The notes under the pieces: model-generated
What the model was told of the DNA's origin: nothing
The model's input: the letters and a program-made list of their open reading frames with translations, nothing else
Databases searched by the model: none
Shown: positions 33,629 through 43,874 of the stretch, piece by piece
Layout of the letters: the number at the start of each line of letters is the position of its first letter
Numbering within the stretch: the first letter of the stretch is position 1
Position numbers and translations under genes: made by a program
DNA from: Zelopaecilomyces penicillatus
Lineage: Eukaryota > Ascomycota > Sordariomycetes > Hypocreales > Pseudodiploosporaceae
Length of the DNA stretch: 64,000 nt
Direction: 5' to 3'
NCBI GenBank assembly: GCA_005765155.1
Contig: VCCP01000004.1
Coordinates: 5,270,001-5,334,000, forward strand

Positions 33629-34718
33629 CTAATGGATCGGAAAGGTAGCGATGCTTGTCCAAGGAACCGAAATATCTATATTGTTGGCATCAAAAGCAAG
33701 ATAGGTTAGTGAGCCGTTGCTATCAAGACAGACTAGAGCAGACGAGCTTGCTGTATATTTTGAGGCTTCATCTTTAGAAGAGGGTGCAGCAAGGACTGTA
33801 GTTGTGTTTTTATTAACATCGATAACATATGTAGCGCGACAATCATCTGGGATGAATGCAAATTGGTTTTGAGCCTTCACGTCGCCCGTAAAGAATGAAG
33901 TTGCTTGGCTGTGGATCTCAGGAAAGGTGCCAAGACCATTTCCGGCAGTAAAGTCTTGTATCTCGGGCTGCCAGTATGCAACTATTACCAAGTTAGTAGA
34001 TATCACAAATACAAACGTGATGATACCCCATACAGCGAATAACAAAGATTCTTGCAAGGCCGTCCTTCACACCGATGTTCAGGAAGTAGATATGGTTCTG
34101 AGCTGCAGCTATAACTGGCTGGTAGTTACTGGTATCGAAAGTTAGTGGATTGGTGATTCCCCAAGCAACAGAGGTGGAACCTGCGGTAGTCGAGTTGGGC
34201 ATTTCGGCCGAGTATAAGTCACTTTTAGAGAAGGCATAGAACACATTGGAGTCATGATTGAGAATTGCTCGTAAAGATGAGCTATCAAACCCATCGGGAA
34301 CGGTAGCTTCTTGTATTGTCCATGTTTTTGCAGTTGCATCAAAGATGTGGATGGCATTTGGCTGGGATGCATCTCCATGAAGGACGTATATGGCATTGAA
34401 AAACTCTGCCAAATAGCAGGCAGTGTTGGATCCGTCGAATGGCCTAGATGCTCAATGTCAGCTGTCGAGTGATGAGTGGCTTCAGGTACGATTTGACATA
34501 CGGTCTGTTTTCCAACGTTGGAAGCTCCACTGGTGTGCCTGGACATAATTTGAATTAGTCAACGCAAGGTGAAGACTTCGGAGGTGGTTGAAATAATCAC
34601 CACTAGACCACTGATCCTGGGTTCCAAGGCTGTAATCCTTCCCGGAAACTCCAAAGACAAACAAGTTGAAATCTGAGTCAAAATTTATGCATGGTATAGA
34701 AAAAGTTACATCAAGCAT
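33629..34718 (-). CDS. Probable beta-propeller/kelch-like hypothetical protein
   Basis: Four exons (34718-34601, 34538-34502, 34443-34034, 33981-33629) join in frame to 305 residues, including a 37-base micro-exon. The sequence is rich in repeated beta-strand blocks: FNLFVFGVSGKDYSLGTQD, FFNAIYVLHGDASQPNAIHI followed by FDATAKTW, HDSNVFYAFSKSDLYS, QNHIYFLNI, FAFIPDDCRATYVIDVN and SSALVCLDSNGSLTYLAFD. Such blades suggest a kelch/galactose-oxidase-like propeller, possibly secreted, but I cannot name a family with certainty. The ATG at 34718 is the first in frame; homologous proteins may have an extra upstream signal-peptide exon, which I could not identify. It sits beside the AT-rich island. 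Confidence 0.6.
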
Positions 34719-35683
34719 AAATGCAAGATAGACAAGTAAATATGGCGAGATGGTGCATGGTTCTCTTAGGATAACCCACAAGAAAGTTACTTATAAAGTT
34801 AGAAGGTATACCCCCGCTTCTATCAGTAATGGAAGACCTGCTATTAAGAAGATCGGGATGGAAGGTTTGCTAAATTAACAGTTATCTATAGGCTTAATTA
34901 ATTATTCCCAGGTACCGATGTCATGAGGGGTAACGTTTTCAGCCAACGCACAGCTTGCAGAAAGACATACATCTGGGGAACAGCACCAAAGATGAACACT
35001 ATGGAGAGCAGTGGAATAAGGGCAAAAGGGCAAGTTCTTATTAATTCCGATGTTCTAAACAATGCCAAATCACATGTTAATCCAACCTAAATACAGTTCT
35101 GGGTTTGAAAAGTCCGACAACACCCTCGGCCCATCTAATCACTAATCATCCCCACCTACGCCGGTTGATCCGGATCGAAGCCGAGGACCGCCACCAAAAT
35201 ACCCCGCTCAGCGCCGTTGGTAGACCCACCAAAGTCCTGCACAGTCCGGCGTTTCCAACCGATTCGGGGAGCGGCTAGTGGGTCTTGTCTCTAGAGGTTG
35301 AGCTTGGACGTTGTAGTTGACTTCTAATCAGTCCAAGAATGATGCTTATAAATAGCTGTATGGCGTTGTGTATCTGTTGAGGGGAGCATGTAATAGGTGG
35401 CGTGTTGGTTTTGTAAGCAAGCTGTGCAATCGCGCTGAAGCGGGATGTGAATGCGGAATGATGAAATACGCACTGATAATGAGAAATTGATGAAACAGAA
35501 AGTTATGGACTACCAAAAGATATAAAGGGGCTGCGTTCTCAATCATTCTCGAGGTGTGTTTCTCATCAAGCCATTGTCTCAACAAAGCCACATTCATCCA
35601 CACTTCTCTTTTACGCACAACACCACACATTATCAACTCACTCGAAGAGATTTTAATTTAGTTCGCCTCAACACATCAACAAC
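34719..35683. other. Intergenic region between divergent genes
   Basis: Contains the promoters of the propeller-like gene (-) and the first SDR gene (+). A TATA box for the latter lies at 35521. I see no gene; the minus-strand frame at 35346-35636 has no domain. Confidence 0.5.
35521..35527 (+). promoter_or_regulatory. TATA box of SDR gene 1
   Basis: TATAAAG about 157 bp upstream of the ATG, followed by a C/A-rich, G-poor leader typical of a fungal 5' UTR. Confidence 0.5.
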
Positions 35684-36727
35684 ATGTCACAACCTCTAGT
35701 ACTTCTAACCGGAGCCACCGGCCACATCGGCTTTCACATCCTCACCTACGCCCTGGACCACGGATACAGTATCCGCGCCGCTGTTCGAAGCGACGCCAAG
35801 GCCAAGTCGCTTGCTGAGGCTGAGCCGATCAAGTCTCGAAACCCTGGAAAAAGGCTCACGTTTGTCAACGTGCCGGATCTTCTCGCCCCCGGCGCCTATG
35901 ATGAAGCTGTGAAGGGTGTCCAGTACATTATCCATGTCGCTTCACCTCTCCCAGGGAACCAGTCGACTCGCGAAACCTTTGAGTCGGAGATTATTGAGCC
36001 CGCGGTTAAGGGAACACTAGGCATCCTCGAGTCGGCTAAGAAGACGTCTGGCATTAAAAGAATTGTCATCACGTCGTCAATGGCAGCCTTAGTCTCGTCT
36101 GGGGCCTTTGGTAACCCATCCGAACAGATTTTCACCGCTGAGAACAGAGTTAAAACTCCAGCAATTGAGAATATTTCACAGGCCTTCCAAGCCTATGGAG
36201 CATCCAAGATTAAGGCCTTCAATGAGGCAGAGGCCTGGGTGAAACGAGAGAAACCCGAATTCGACTTGATCCACATCCATCCCAGCTTCGTGTTGGGCCC
36301 CGACGAGCTCCAGCCATCACGCAAGGCCCTCATGAGTGGAGGCACCAACAGACTCGTTCTCAACGTCGCCGCTGGAGACAAAGTCGCCCCGCCTACCGGC
36401 AGCACCACCGTGCATGTCGACGACGTAGCCAGCGTGCATGTCCGCTCCCTCGAGCCCCAAATCCCCGGCAACACGAGCTTCTTGGTGACTTACAATAGCC
36501 CAGACGGCAAGCTCGAAGGTAGCGACTTCAGCCAGGTGGCTTCCATTGTGGCCAAGCATTTCCCAGAGGCTATCGCGTCGGGGGTTCTTCCGAACAAGGG
36601 AACACAGCCTAGTGTGGCGATTCGGCTGGATGCTTCCAAGACAGAGGAAGTGTTTGGGTTTAAGCATTTGTCTTTTGAGCAGCAGGTTAAGGATGTGGTG
36701 GCGCAGTATGTTGCTCTAGGTGCGTGA
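35684..36727 (+). CDS. Extended SDR, NAD(P)-dependent epimerase/dihydroflavonol-reductase-like (copy 1)
   Basis: An intronless 347-residue cytosolic reductase of the extended short-chain dehydrogenase family, similar in layout to dihydroflavonol-4-reductase, carbonyl reductase (Gre2) and cinnamoyl-CoA reductase. The Rossmann motif TGATGHIG is at residues 9-16; the HVASPLPG strand is at 84-91; catalytic Ser is at about 131-132 (VITSSMAA), Tyr171 and Lys175 lie in AYGASK; and IHPSFVLGP is the conserved strand after the active site. A C-terminal domain contains VHVDDVASVHV. The substrate is unknown. It is a paralogue of the SDR gene at 38394-39459 and lies next to a secreted lipase. Confidence 0.9.
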   Translation: MSQPLVLLTGATGHIGFHILTYALDHGYSIRAAVRSDAKAKSLAEAEPIKSRNPGKRLTFVNVPDLLAPGAYDEAVKGVQYIIHVASPLPGNQSTRETFESEIIEPAVKGTLGILESAKKTSGIKRIVITSSMAALVSSGAFGNPSEQIFTAENRVKTPAIENISQAFQAYGASKIKAFNEAEAWVKREKPEFDLIHIHPSFVLGPDELQPSRKALMSGGTNRLVLNVAAGDKVAPPTGSTTVHVDDVASVHVRSLEPQIPGNTSFLVTYNSPDGKLEGSDFSQVASIVAKHFPEAIASGVLPNKGTQPSVAIRLDASKTEEVFGFKHLSFEQQVKDVVAQYVALGA

Positions 36728-36903
36728 CTTGGGGGAGGGAGTGGAAAAGGGATGCAGAAGCTGTAAGAGGCTTGCAAATGCATCATTATTGTATCCAATG
36801 GAGAATAAATATCTAAACTAACTATGCAATTTAATAAAAACTTGACATCATTTGTTATTCATTTTGTCTATATGGAGATTTGGTGTCGCTAACCATCAAG
36901 TAA

Positions 36904-37761
36904 CTATGATGAGCAGGTGAATTTGCGACCAATTTGTGATTCCAGCGAGTTGAGAACGATATTCCACACATCCTTGTCATGGGCTTCAGGGAAGTGCTTA
37001 ACAGTGCTCCCGGGACAGTAGTCTTGGACCCAGAAGTTGTAAACACCATTTTCTCTGACGAATGCGGTCTCTGGTGGTGTTGCAATCTCATCCGTTTTGG
37101 ATGTCACAATCGTGACGATATTTCCCGCTTGGACAATGGGTTTGCCGTCGTTCAACTTGGCCACAGCTGATCCCCCGACGCCAAGTTCGGTGCATGCAGC
37201 ACATCCAACCGTATGAAGGAGGGTGTCGATGAGTTCCCGGCTGGCGTTGCCCAAAATGTACGCCAAATTCCAAAGCCCGCCCAGTGTAGTTCCATGAGTC
37301 GAAGGTCCAATCGCAATGATGTTTTTCACAATCGGAGCAACGCCGTCAAACTTGGTCGTGTACATGGTTTGGAAACCTCCCTCCGAATGACCAATCAGGT
37401 CGACCTTGCTCGCTCCCGTCCTTGTTTGTACGTCCTTTATGAATTGCGCAATCTGCTTTGAAGATTCTGCGACGGATTTGAGGCCACCAATGGTAGGAAA
37501 GAGACCGTGAGCGCCGTAGGTTAGAGAAAAGGTGCAGAAACCTTTGCTTCCAAGCCAAGCTTCTAGTTCGTTGAGGCCCTTGTTGTGGTTTGAACCAAGG
37601 CTGTGGAGGAGGATGACGGGGTTGGGGTGGTTTGCGCTTCGACAGGCGAAGTCATTTTGTGTTGCCCTTGTCGAGAAGCTGGACTCGGAAGGCGGGTTTG
37701 TGGCAATGGAGAGTGGGAACAGCTGGCTAAGAATCAAGCCGAGAAGTGGTTTCGAATACAT
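36904..37761 (-). CDS. Secreted class-2 lipase (alpha/beta hydrolase)
   Basis: An extracellular triacylglycerol lipase/esterase of the Lipase_2 (EstA) type, 285 residues, intronless. Residues 1-20 (MYSKPLLGLILSQLFPLSIA) form a signal peptide. The oxyanion strand PVILLHSLGSN is at 48-58; the nucleophile Ser126 sits in GHSEGG; the acid residue is probably in TSKTDEIATP and the catalytic His in the HFPEAHDKDVW segment near the C-terminus. Several Cys (CRSA, GFCTF, GCAACTE, DYCPG) suggest disulfides. The frame continues upstream to a TTG, but the ATG at 37761 begins the signal peptide. A TATATAAA box is about 95 bp upstream. Confidence 0.88.
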   Translation of the reverse strand: MYSKPLLGLILSQLFPLSIATNPPSESSFSTRATQNDFACRSANHPNPVILLHSLGSNHNKGLNELEAWLGSKGFCTFSLTYGAHGLFPTIGGLKSVAESSKQIAQFIKDVQTRTGASKVDLIGHSEGGFQTMYTTKFDGVAPIVKNIIAIGPSTHGTTLGGLWNLAYILGNASRELIDTLLHTVGCAACTELGVGGSAVAKLNDGKPIVQAGNIVTIVTSKTDEIATPPETAFVRENGVYNFWVQDYCPGSTVKHFPEAHDKDVWNIVLNSLESQIGRKFTCSS

Positions 37762-38393
37762 GGTGAATGGGGAATGATGGAGTTGCTGTCTTGAGTAATA
37801 TTTGAAGATGCTTGCCAAATTGAAGTGTAACCGAAGAGCACCCTCTAACCTTTATATAAAGAAATGCCCTGGGCTTTAGCCTGTTTGCAACAATTGGAAG
37901 AATTTGCTGTTTAGGTCCAAATCTTTGGGACACCCTCGGCGAATTCGCATTGAATTCAGGGACTAGGCAGCACTTTTAAGAGTGATAAACCTCTTGACCT
38001 ACCGTATCAGGTCAAGGCTCCTGCTGGATTGAATCCGTTGGAGGATTGTGGTGCTGTTTCCCTCTATAAGTGATGGATAAGGAGGACTATGACTGGCTGA
38101 AAATACGATAAAAGTCTGCGATGAACGTGCTCCCCTGAGCTATAAAAAAGCATGGTTCCTAAAATTGGGTCATCAATTGATAGAGTTAGCGTGCTATGAA
38201 TCCTGGTTGGCGTAAATTTTAGTATTCTCACTCCTTCAGCTCCTACATTCGTACAAGCACCAATCAGCGCAAAAACATAGCTTTTGCCGTCTTGGTGAAT
38301 TGTGTTTATTTACTATCCTAAAAGGCTTATAGCTCCACCAGTAACGTCACATTTCTGGGAACACTGGTGTATGATACAAAATAAAAAGGAGGA
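37762..38393. other. Intergenic region, no gene seen
   Basis: Lipase promoter at the left and 3' flank of the second SDR gene at the right. No coding features. Confidence 0.5.
37852..37859 (-). promoter_or_regulatory. TATA box of the lipase gene
   Basis: TATATAAA-like sequence on the minus strand about 91-98 bp upstream of the lipase ATG. Confidence 0.5.
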
Positions 38394-39459
38394 TTAAAGG
38401 GCCGCATCCCCACCGGTATTCCTAAACGAGAGCTGTTGCTTCATCGTATCGCGAACGGAATCTTCCATAGGTGTCCACTTCACCCCCAGCACTTGTTCGG
38501 CAGTTGAAACGTCAACTTCAAAGGGAGCCGGACCCGGTGCCGTGATTTTCGTACCAACTGTTGGAAACTCCGTCCGCACCAGCTCTGCTACCTGTTCCCA
38601 CGAACAAGCTGGGTTAGAAAGAATAAACTCTGTTTCATTCTTCACATTCGCGGTAATAGATTTCACGCATGCGTTTGCGACGTCCCGCACATCGACCATT
38701 GTCTCAGTATACAGTGGCGCTTCGGATTGCAGTGACATCCAGAACATGCCATTGACAAAGTCGATTTCTTCCGCTGTTCTCTGGATGAGGCTGGGGCCGA
38801 GGACAAAGGTTGGATGAATGGTCGCCACAAGGAATGACGGCTTGTGTTCGCTGATCCAATCTCGGTATGCCTGATGAGCGAGAATCTTGGAGGCTTGATA
38901 CTTGGCTCCACTACGGATATCCTCAGGTACCTCTTTCTCGAGATCTAATGGGACCTTTTCTCCAGTATTTGCTTTTCATTTCCATCGATTAGTTTACGTG
39001 TAACATCTACTCCAATGTCGTCTTGTACGTACCCTTGACAGAACCTCCCGTTTGCACCAGTATAGAAACTGGAGCTAGCGCAAGAACTGACGACATTATA
39101 ATCACCCGCTTCACACTCGGAGCCGTCGTGGCCGCCTCTAGAATCGACAGAGTTCCTCGAATAGCAGGCTCGAGATAATCCTTGTGTAAATCCGATCCCG
39201 TGCCCGGCAGTGGAGATGCGAGATGTAAGATGGCATCTACATCCGCGAGCGTACCGTCAAACGCGTTGCGGCTGGCGATGTCCGGAACCACGACGAAGTC
39301 AAGATCAGATGCAGTAGGAAAGATGTCTTTGATTCGTTGGATTTGTTCTGGCTTTCGGACGCTGAGTCGTACGCGGTACCCCTCCCGGAGGCAATATTTC
39401 ACAACATGAGAGCCAATGAAGCCAGTGGCTCCGGTAACAAAGATGAGTTTTGAGGACAT
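38394..39459 (-). CDS. Extended SDR, epimerase/dihydroflavonol-reductase-like (copy 2)
   Basis: Two exons (39459-39033 and 38971-38394) join in frame to 334 residues. The layout matches copy 1: Rossmann motif TGATGFIG at 9-16, HLASPLPG, the conserved YLEPAIRGTLSILEAA helix, catalytic Ser in IIMSSVLAL, Tyr167 and Lys171 in KYQASK, then IHPTFVLGP. Copy 1 is intronless, so the two are clearly separated paralogues rather than a recent duplication. The intron has GTACGT and an AAAAG acceptor with a purine-rich end, which is weak but the only one that keeps the active-site frame. The substrate is unknown. Confidence 0.85.
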
Positions 39460-40415
39460 GATGATGGTTCATAAAGGGGCAATTTCTTGCTGACTGAAAA
39501 TACTTGAAATAGATTTGGAGATGTGTATACATTTATATAAACGGCATCAGGAGCAACACAAAACACGGTGAGGAGCAGCCACTTGGAGAAACTAAGGCTA
39601 ATTTAGCTGGCATGACTTGCCTGTATGCTAGGATTGCGTATGATCAGATTAGTCATCTCATCACCAGTTGCGACATGGAAGAAAATGACATCGAAGCAGA
39701 GGCATCGCGTCATTCAAGCCGCCTGGCACATGTCTGGCTTGACACGAGGTGCGTTCAGCATTGTTTTGTTTGGCGATAGTGGCATGTAAGAGTACAGCTT
39801 ACTCCAAAACCCTCGGCAAGGGCTGCAACTCGTTGCTTGTGTGGGTGTTTGTCAGCACTTTCGGGTGGATAATGCCGTGTGTGACGGAGAGTCCATCGTG
39901 TTCGGCGGCTGATCAGTAATCTTTTATTTTCCCCTTTCCTGGTGGGCTTCACCAATATTGGTGGGGCCAGCCGAGGCGAGACGAGAAATACATCCACCTT
40001 CCGCCAAAGCCGGCCCCTATCAAACGGTCCCTTGTGAAGCTTGAATATTAATCACAGATACTATAGTATCGCGTTTTCCTGTGATACAGGTGAACGCAGG
40101 GTTCTCGGAATCACTAATCATGGCTTGCTGACGTGGATTCTGTCATGGTACGACAGACGCGATGATTACTCTACATATTCGCCTCGTGCATAGGGGGTTC
40201 CGAGAAATGACAATCGAAATGATGAAACTAATCATGTATATATGTTTAATTATATATATCTATATGTATGTTGCTGGATGTGAATTTGAAGATATCCCAA
40301 CTATCACTGCTTGATTATTGTTCATTCCCTATTGATTGAAGCCAGACTCTTTACCTTGAGCTATCACACAAAAACCACATACCATTCACCATTAAACCTA
40401 CCCCATCCCATCAAG
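39460..40415. other. Intergenic region between divergent genes
   Basis: Holds the promoters of SDR copy 2 (-), with a TATATAA box near 39533-39540, and of the tautomerase (+). An AT-rich stretch lies at about 40230-40270. No gene seen. Confidence 0.5.
39533..39540 (-). promoter_or_regulatory. TATA box of SDR gene 2
   Basis: TATATAA on the minus strand about 75-80 bp upstream of the ATG at 39459. Confidence 0.45.
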
Positions 40416-40859
40416 ATGCCTCTGTGGGTCGTTTTCCATTCTCCCGAAAGCTTCACCACGGACGGAGAAAAACAAGCCTTTGCCAAAGACATAACCACGT
40501 TGTACACCAGCGTCGGACTCCCTGCCTTTTACGTCGTTATTGAGTTCATCAAACAACCCCATGGCAACACCTGGGTTGGCGGCGAGAAGAAAGACGACAA
40601 AAGCAAGCCCTTTGTCAGGATGATGATTGATCATATTGCCGCCAAGGTTCCTCCGACTGAAGAGGCCTACCGTAGGGTGACGGACCGTGTGGAAGCTTTG
40701 CTGAAGCCACATATTGCAGATAAGGGGTATGATTGGGAATACCATATAGATGAGACGGAGAGGGGCCTGTGGAGGGTGAATGGATTTGTACCGCCGCTGC
40801 ATCCTAGTGAGGGGGAAGAGTTGTGGTTTAAAGAAAACAAGGCTGTGCCTTTTGAGTAG
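40416..40859 (+). CDS. Tautomerase-like protein, cis-CaaD family
   Basis: A 147-residue protein of the tautomerase superfamily, in the group of fungal and bacterial cis-3-chloroacrylate-dehalogenase-like proteins. After Met removal the N-terminal residue would be the catalytic Pro (MPLWVVFHSP), which acts as general base or acid in this superfamily. The rest fits the family: TDGEKQAFAKDITTLYT helix, GLPAFYVVIEFIK strand, and a second half with HIAAKVPPTEEAYRRVTDRV and GYDWEYHIDETERGLWRVNG. The natural substrate is not known. The frame is open upstream, but the Pro-start ATG at 40416 is preferred because the catalytic Pro must be residue 2. Confidence 0.87.
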   Translation: MPLWVVFHSPESFTTDGEKQAFAKDITTLYTSVGLPAFYVVIEFIKQPHGNTWVGGEKKDDKSKPFVRMMIDHIAAKVPPTEEAYRRVTDRVEALLKPHIADKGYDWEYHIDETERGLWRVNGFVPPLHPSEGEELWFKENKAVPFE

Positions 40860-41131
40860 TGGTGTTGTGTGATAAATGGGAAGATGTTCAATGGTAGAGG
40901 GAAGAATCAGGTTTCATCAAGAATAAGGGTCATTTGAAGAAACGACATACACAACAAGTTTGCTATATTTGGTGTAGTAGACGTTGAATGCAAGAGGATT
41001 AATATAATCATTACCGTTAGTTGAACCAAGAAATACGCCAATATAATCCCCACTGACTGAAACGTTGTGGATGCTAACTAGATCGAAACGTGATGTATGA
41101 CTGCTATCACACCTATTGACATCATGTTCCA

Positions 41132-41981
41132 TTATTGTCTTGCCAGACAGTATTTCTGGCCATACCATTTACCATCCGTAGTCCGGCAAACGTTCCCCTG
41201 AGAGCAATACTCCCTACCATATATGTCACACTTGCCACCTCTCGGTATCGGGTTCTCGGTGCAGGCTCCATTCACACAAGGACCCCTTGCACAATCCACC
41301 TCTGACAGACATTCAGAGCCATCGCGGAGGATGGGAATACACAACGTAGGCCCAGCGGGAGCATTGCCCGCGTAGAGATCCCATCTGCACTGCATGGTGG
41401 TATTTGGGCTCATTTCCGGTGGGTTGTCGCATTTATTCAACCGCCCGAAGCAGGGTCCGCGGAACGCATAGAGGCACTTTTTATGTGTAGTGGAACAGAC
41501 ATGTTGGTCGGTCTGACATCGACTCACGCCGGGCTCGCAAGCCTCACCAGTCGTGCCTTGGCCGATCTGGCAAGTACCGCGAACGCAAAACGCTGTACCC
41601 TTGCCGATGACGCTGGCGCACTCTTGTCGATATTGGCAGTCTCCGCCGAGGGAAATGAGAGGGCATTTGCCATCTGTGAAACCATGGGGTTTGTTACAAT
41701 CGATATCGCTGTTGGCTTGATCAATCGTGTCGCATCTGCCGCAGCATTCCTTCTTTTTCCACGTGTTGAATTCGCATCTCTCCCGGTAGTGGCCTTCGCC
41801 CTCGGTATAGCCGCATCGCTGCTGGCCATTTCCACATTCAATGGCGGCAGTGACATGGAAGCCCTGATATTATGAGTTAGTGCTTGAAATTATATAGGAA
41901 AGGGACGTATGGATGTGTATGTACCACGGCGAGGAGGAGAAGGAACTGGAGGAGGCGCGGACGTGTTGCTGATGAGCGCAT
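41132..41981 (-). CDS. Secreted cysteine-rich protein
   Basis: Two exons (41981-41925 and 41863-41132) join in frame to 262 residues. The first exon encodes a signal peptide (MRSSATRPRLLQFLLLLAV); the second encodes a chain unusually rich in Cys, including GQQRCGY, ECCGRCDT, GDCQYRQECAS, AFCVRGTCQIG, CEPGVSRC, CDNPPE and CSQGNVCRTTDGKWYGQKYC. The spacing suggests several small disulfide-bonded modules, EGF- or Dickkopf-like in appearance, but I recognise no named family. It could be a cell-wall or extracellular protein, or an effector-like protein. A TATATAAA box lies about 105 bp upstream. The gene structure rests on the GTACAT donor and ATCAG acceptor, which restore a long Cys-rich frame. 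Confidence 0.75.
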
Positions 41982-42083
41982 CTTGACTCGGAGGCTTAGA
42001 CGTTGCTTGGGAGGTATAATGAGAAGGTGATAGGTAGTAAACTTTAGACTGAGGATTGAAGTAGCAGATAGCGAGAGACTGAT

Positions 42084-42090
42084 TTATATA
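42084..42090 (-). promoter_or_regulatory. TATA box of the Cys-rich protein gene
   Basis: TATATAAA on the minus strand about 105 bp upstream of the ATG at 41981. Confidence 0.45.
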
Positions 42091-43001
42091 CGTGCAGTGT
42101 ATTCTCCAGGCCGGTGAGACGCTGAGTTTACTTTACACAACGTCAGCTTGACCAGGGAATTCTTGGGGTGCAAAAAGAATGGATGGAACATAATTTTTTT
42201 TGCTACTTCTGGTCGGCGACTACTCTCCACTTGAGTGAAACATTATCATGATCTTCACCAGCATAGTTAGGGAAAATGTGCAAATATGGTGGCGGCAAGG
42301 TTCTCTGTTCATCACAGAGAAAAAAGCAATGTCCCGAACCCGCACTTGGCGTGATAGGCAAGACATGGGGCTGAGAATGTAAAGCGCACATGATGCCCTT
42401 TTGTCTTGGATTCTGGCGTCCAAGTCATTTAGTGACCATCGTTGCGTTGAGAGTATCATCGAGAGGGAGAGGTTGGAGCGCGGCGTTGACAGGTCGTGTC
42501 CGACCGCTGATGCCGTCACTGAGGCCAGTAATTACTGCGTATTATTCGCTGGTCTAATGACACCTGAGCTAGGTGTATGCTGTGATGAAAATTTGAGACA
42601 TGCCATTTGCCATGTCTCAATCTGATATTGTGGCTAGCTGATGATGGGCACCACGTCTGTGCCTGGTTGAAGAACACTCTGTCAATTACACGTGGTGTCT
42701 AGAGCGAGAAAACCTAAATATTTGTTCCGAATTTAATTGATCGAGTTTTCATAACAGTTGGTTCTGCAAATGCATGGTCGATCAGTCTAGCAGCGGGTTG
42801 GTGTGTCATACAATTAATTAAGTGGTGGAAGCTTCTGGCGCTTTCCAGGGCCTTCCACCAAATTCCAGCGCCGCCTACAGCGCCGCATCCATCCGTTTCC
42901 ATTGTCAGCAATTGCCACATCCGGACACTTGGTCAGTTCGATTGGACTCTGGAATGATCCAGCAGCGTCATGTCAGACCTGCGTGTTTCTAATCACTATA
43001 G

Positions 43002-43019
43002 TTCTAGAGATTTCGTGAA
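43002..43019 (+). promoter_or_regulatory. Heat shock element upstream of hsp30 copy 1
   Basis: Units TTC at 43002, GAG (one mismatch to GAA) at 43007, TTC at 43012 and GAA at 43017 are spaced exactly five bases apart in alternating orientation, the arrangement bound by heat shock factor trimers. It lies 36 bp upstream of a TATAAA box. Position and gene identity support function; binding was not tested. Confidence 0.7.
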
Positions 43020-43054
43020 GCTGCAAGAATAATTGAACACTGGCCTTGAGATGC

Positions 43055-43060
43055 TATAAA
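43055..43060 (+). promoter_or_regulatory. TATA box of hsp30 copy 1
   Basis: TATAAA about 155 bp upstream of the ATG; downstream is a long CA-rich leader. Confidence 0.55.
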
Positions 43061-43214
43061 GCAATGACATGAAGCCTTCCAACAGAAGTTCGTCTTCATC
43101 CAGAAACACACACACACACTTACACTTACACACACAACTTCACACCATTCACCAAACTCTCACCATTCCAAACAATTACACTGCACCAATCATAAACATA
43201 CCAACATAAACAAA

Positions 43215-43874
43215 ATGGCCGTCTTCCAGCGCAACGTCTGCCAGCCCCAGGTCTCCTTCACACCATTCTTCAGATTCCTCGAGGACGTTGAGAACCACTC
43301 TCGTCAGCAAGCAAACAACCAGCCTCGCTGCCGCCGATCTGCCGCACCTCAATGGCAGCCCAGATTCGATGTCCGCGAGACTGATGCCAACTACGAACTC
43401 TACGGAGAACTTCCAGGTGTAGACAAGGACAATGTCAGCATTGAGTTTGTCGATCCCGAAACACTAGTCATCCGCGGCCATGCTCAACGCAACTACGCAT
43501 CTGGCACTGCTCCTGTTGCCCAGCTTGAAGAGTCGCCCTCAACCAGCGATGTAAGCGACGAGGGAAAGCCCAAGAAGCTTCACCAGGCAATCGTTGAAGA
43601 CGAATTCGAATCCATCTCCAATGAATCTACTGCCTCATCAGTTGGTGGAGACGCCACGGAGACATCACCAAAGCCCATCGCCGTGGCACCCACTGCCCCT
43701 GTCAACAAGGCCAAGTTCTGGCTTCGGGAGCGAAGCATTGGAGAGTTTACACGAAGCTTCAACTTTACCTCGCATGTCGACCAGGACAGCGTGGCTGCCA
43801 GCTTCAACAACGGCATTCTGAGTGTTATTGTGCCCAAGGTCAAGCATCAAGCCCGCCGCATTGCCATCAACTAG
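43215..43874 (+). CDS. Small heat shock protein, Hsp20/Hsp30 family (copy 1)
   Basis: An ATP-independent chaperone of the alpha-crystallin family, 219 residues, intronless. The alpha-crystallin domain starts with WQPRFDVRETDANYELYGELPGVDKDNVSIEFVDP; the segment ETLVIRGHAQR follows. An acidic, Ser/Thr-rich insertion of about 80 residues splits the domain, as in fungal Hsp30 proteins. The domain resumes with RSIGEFTRSFNF and ends with the conserved NGILSVIVPK, followed by a short basic tail. Upstream lie a phased heat shock element and TATA box, so heat induction is likely. A paralogue with the same layout lies at 52124-52858. Confidence 0.93.
   Translation: MAVFQRNVCQPQVSFTPFFRFLEDVENHSRQQANNQPRCRRSAAPQWQPRFDVRETDANYELYGELPGVDKDNVSIEFVDPETLVIRGHAQRNYASGTAPVAQLEESPSTSDVSDEGKPKKLHQAIVEDEFESISNESTASSVGGDATETSPKPIAVAPTAPVNKAKFWLRERSIGEFTRSFNFTSHVDQDSVAASFNNGILSVIVPKVKHQARRIAIN

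Larger units (their letters stand above)
41982..43214. other. Intergenic region between divergent genes
   Basis: Contains the Cys-rich gene promoter at the left and the hsp30 promoter, with heat shock element and TATA box, at the right (annotated separately). Minus-strand frames near 42203-42920 have no domain. Confidence 0.5.

Noticed and set aside
34482..34781. Single-exon reading of the propeller-like gene 5' end
   Set aside because: Its apparent start is TTG and it runs through a GT-AG intron; splicing restores a better frame.
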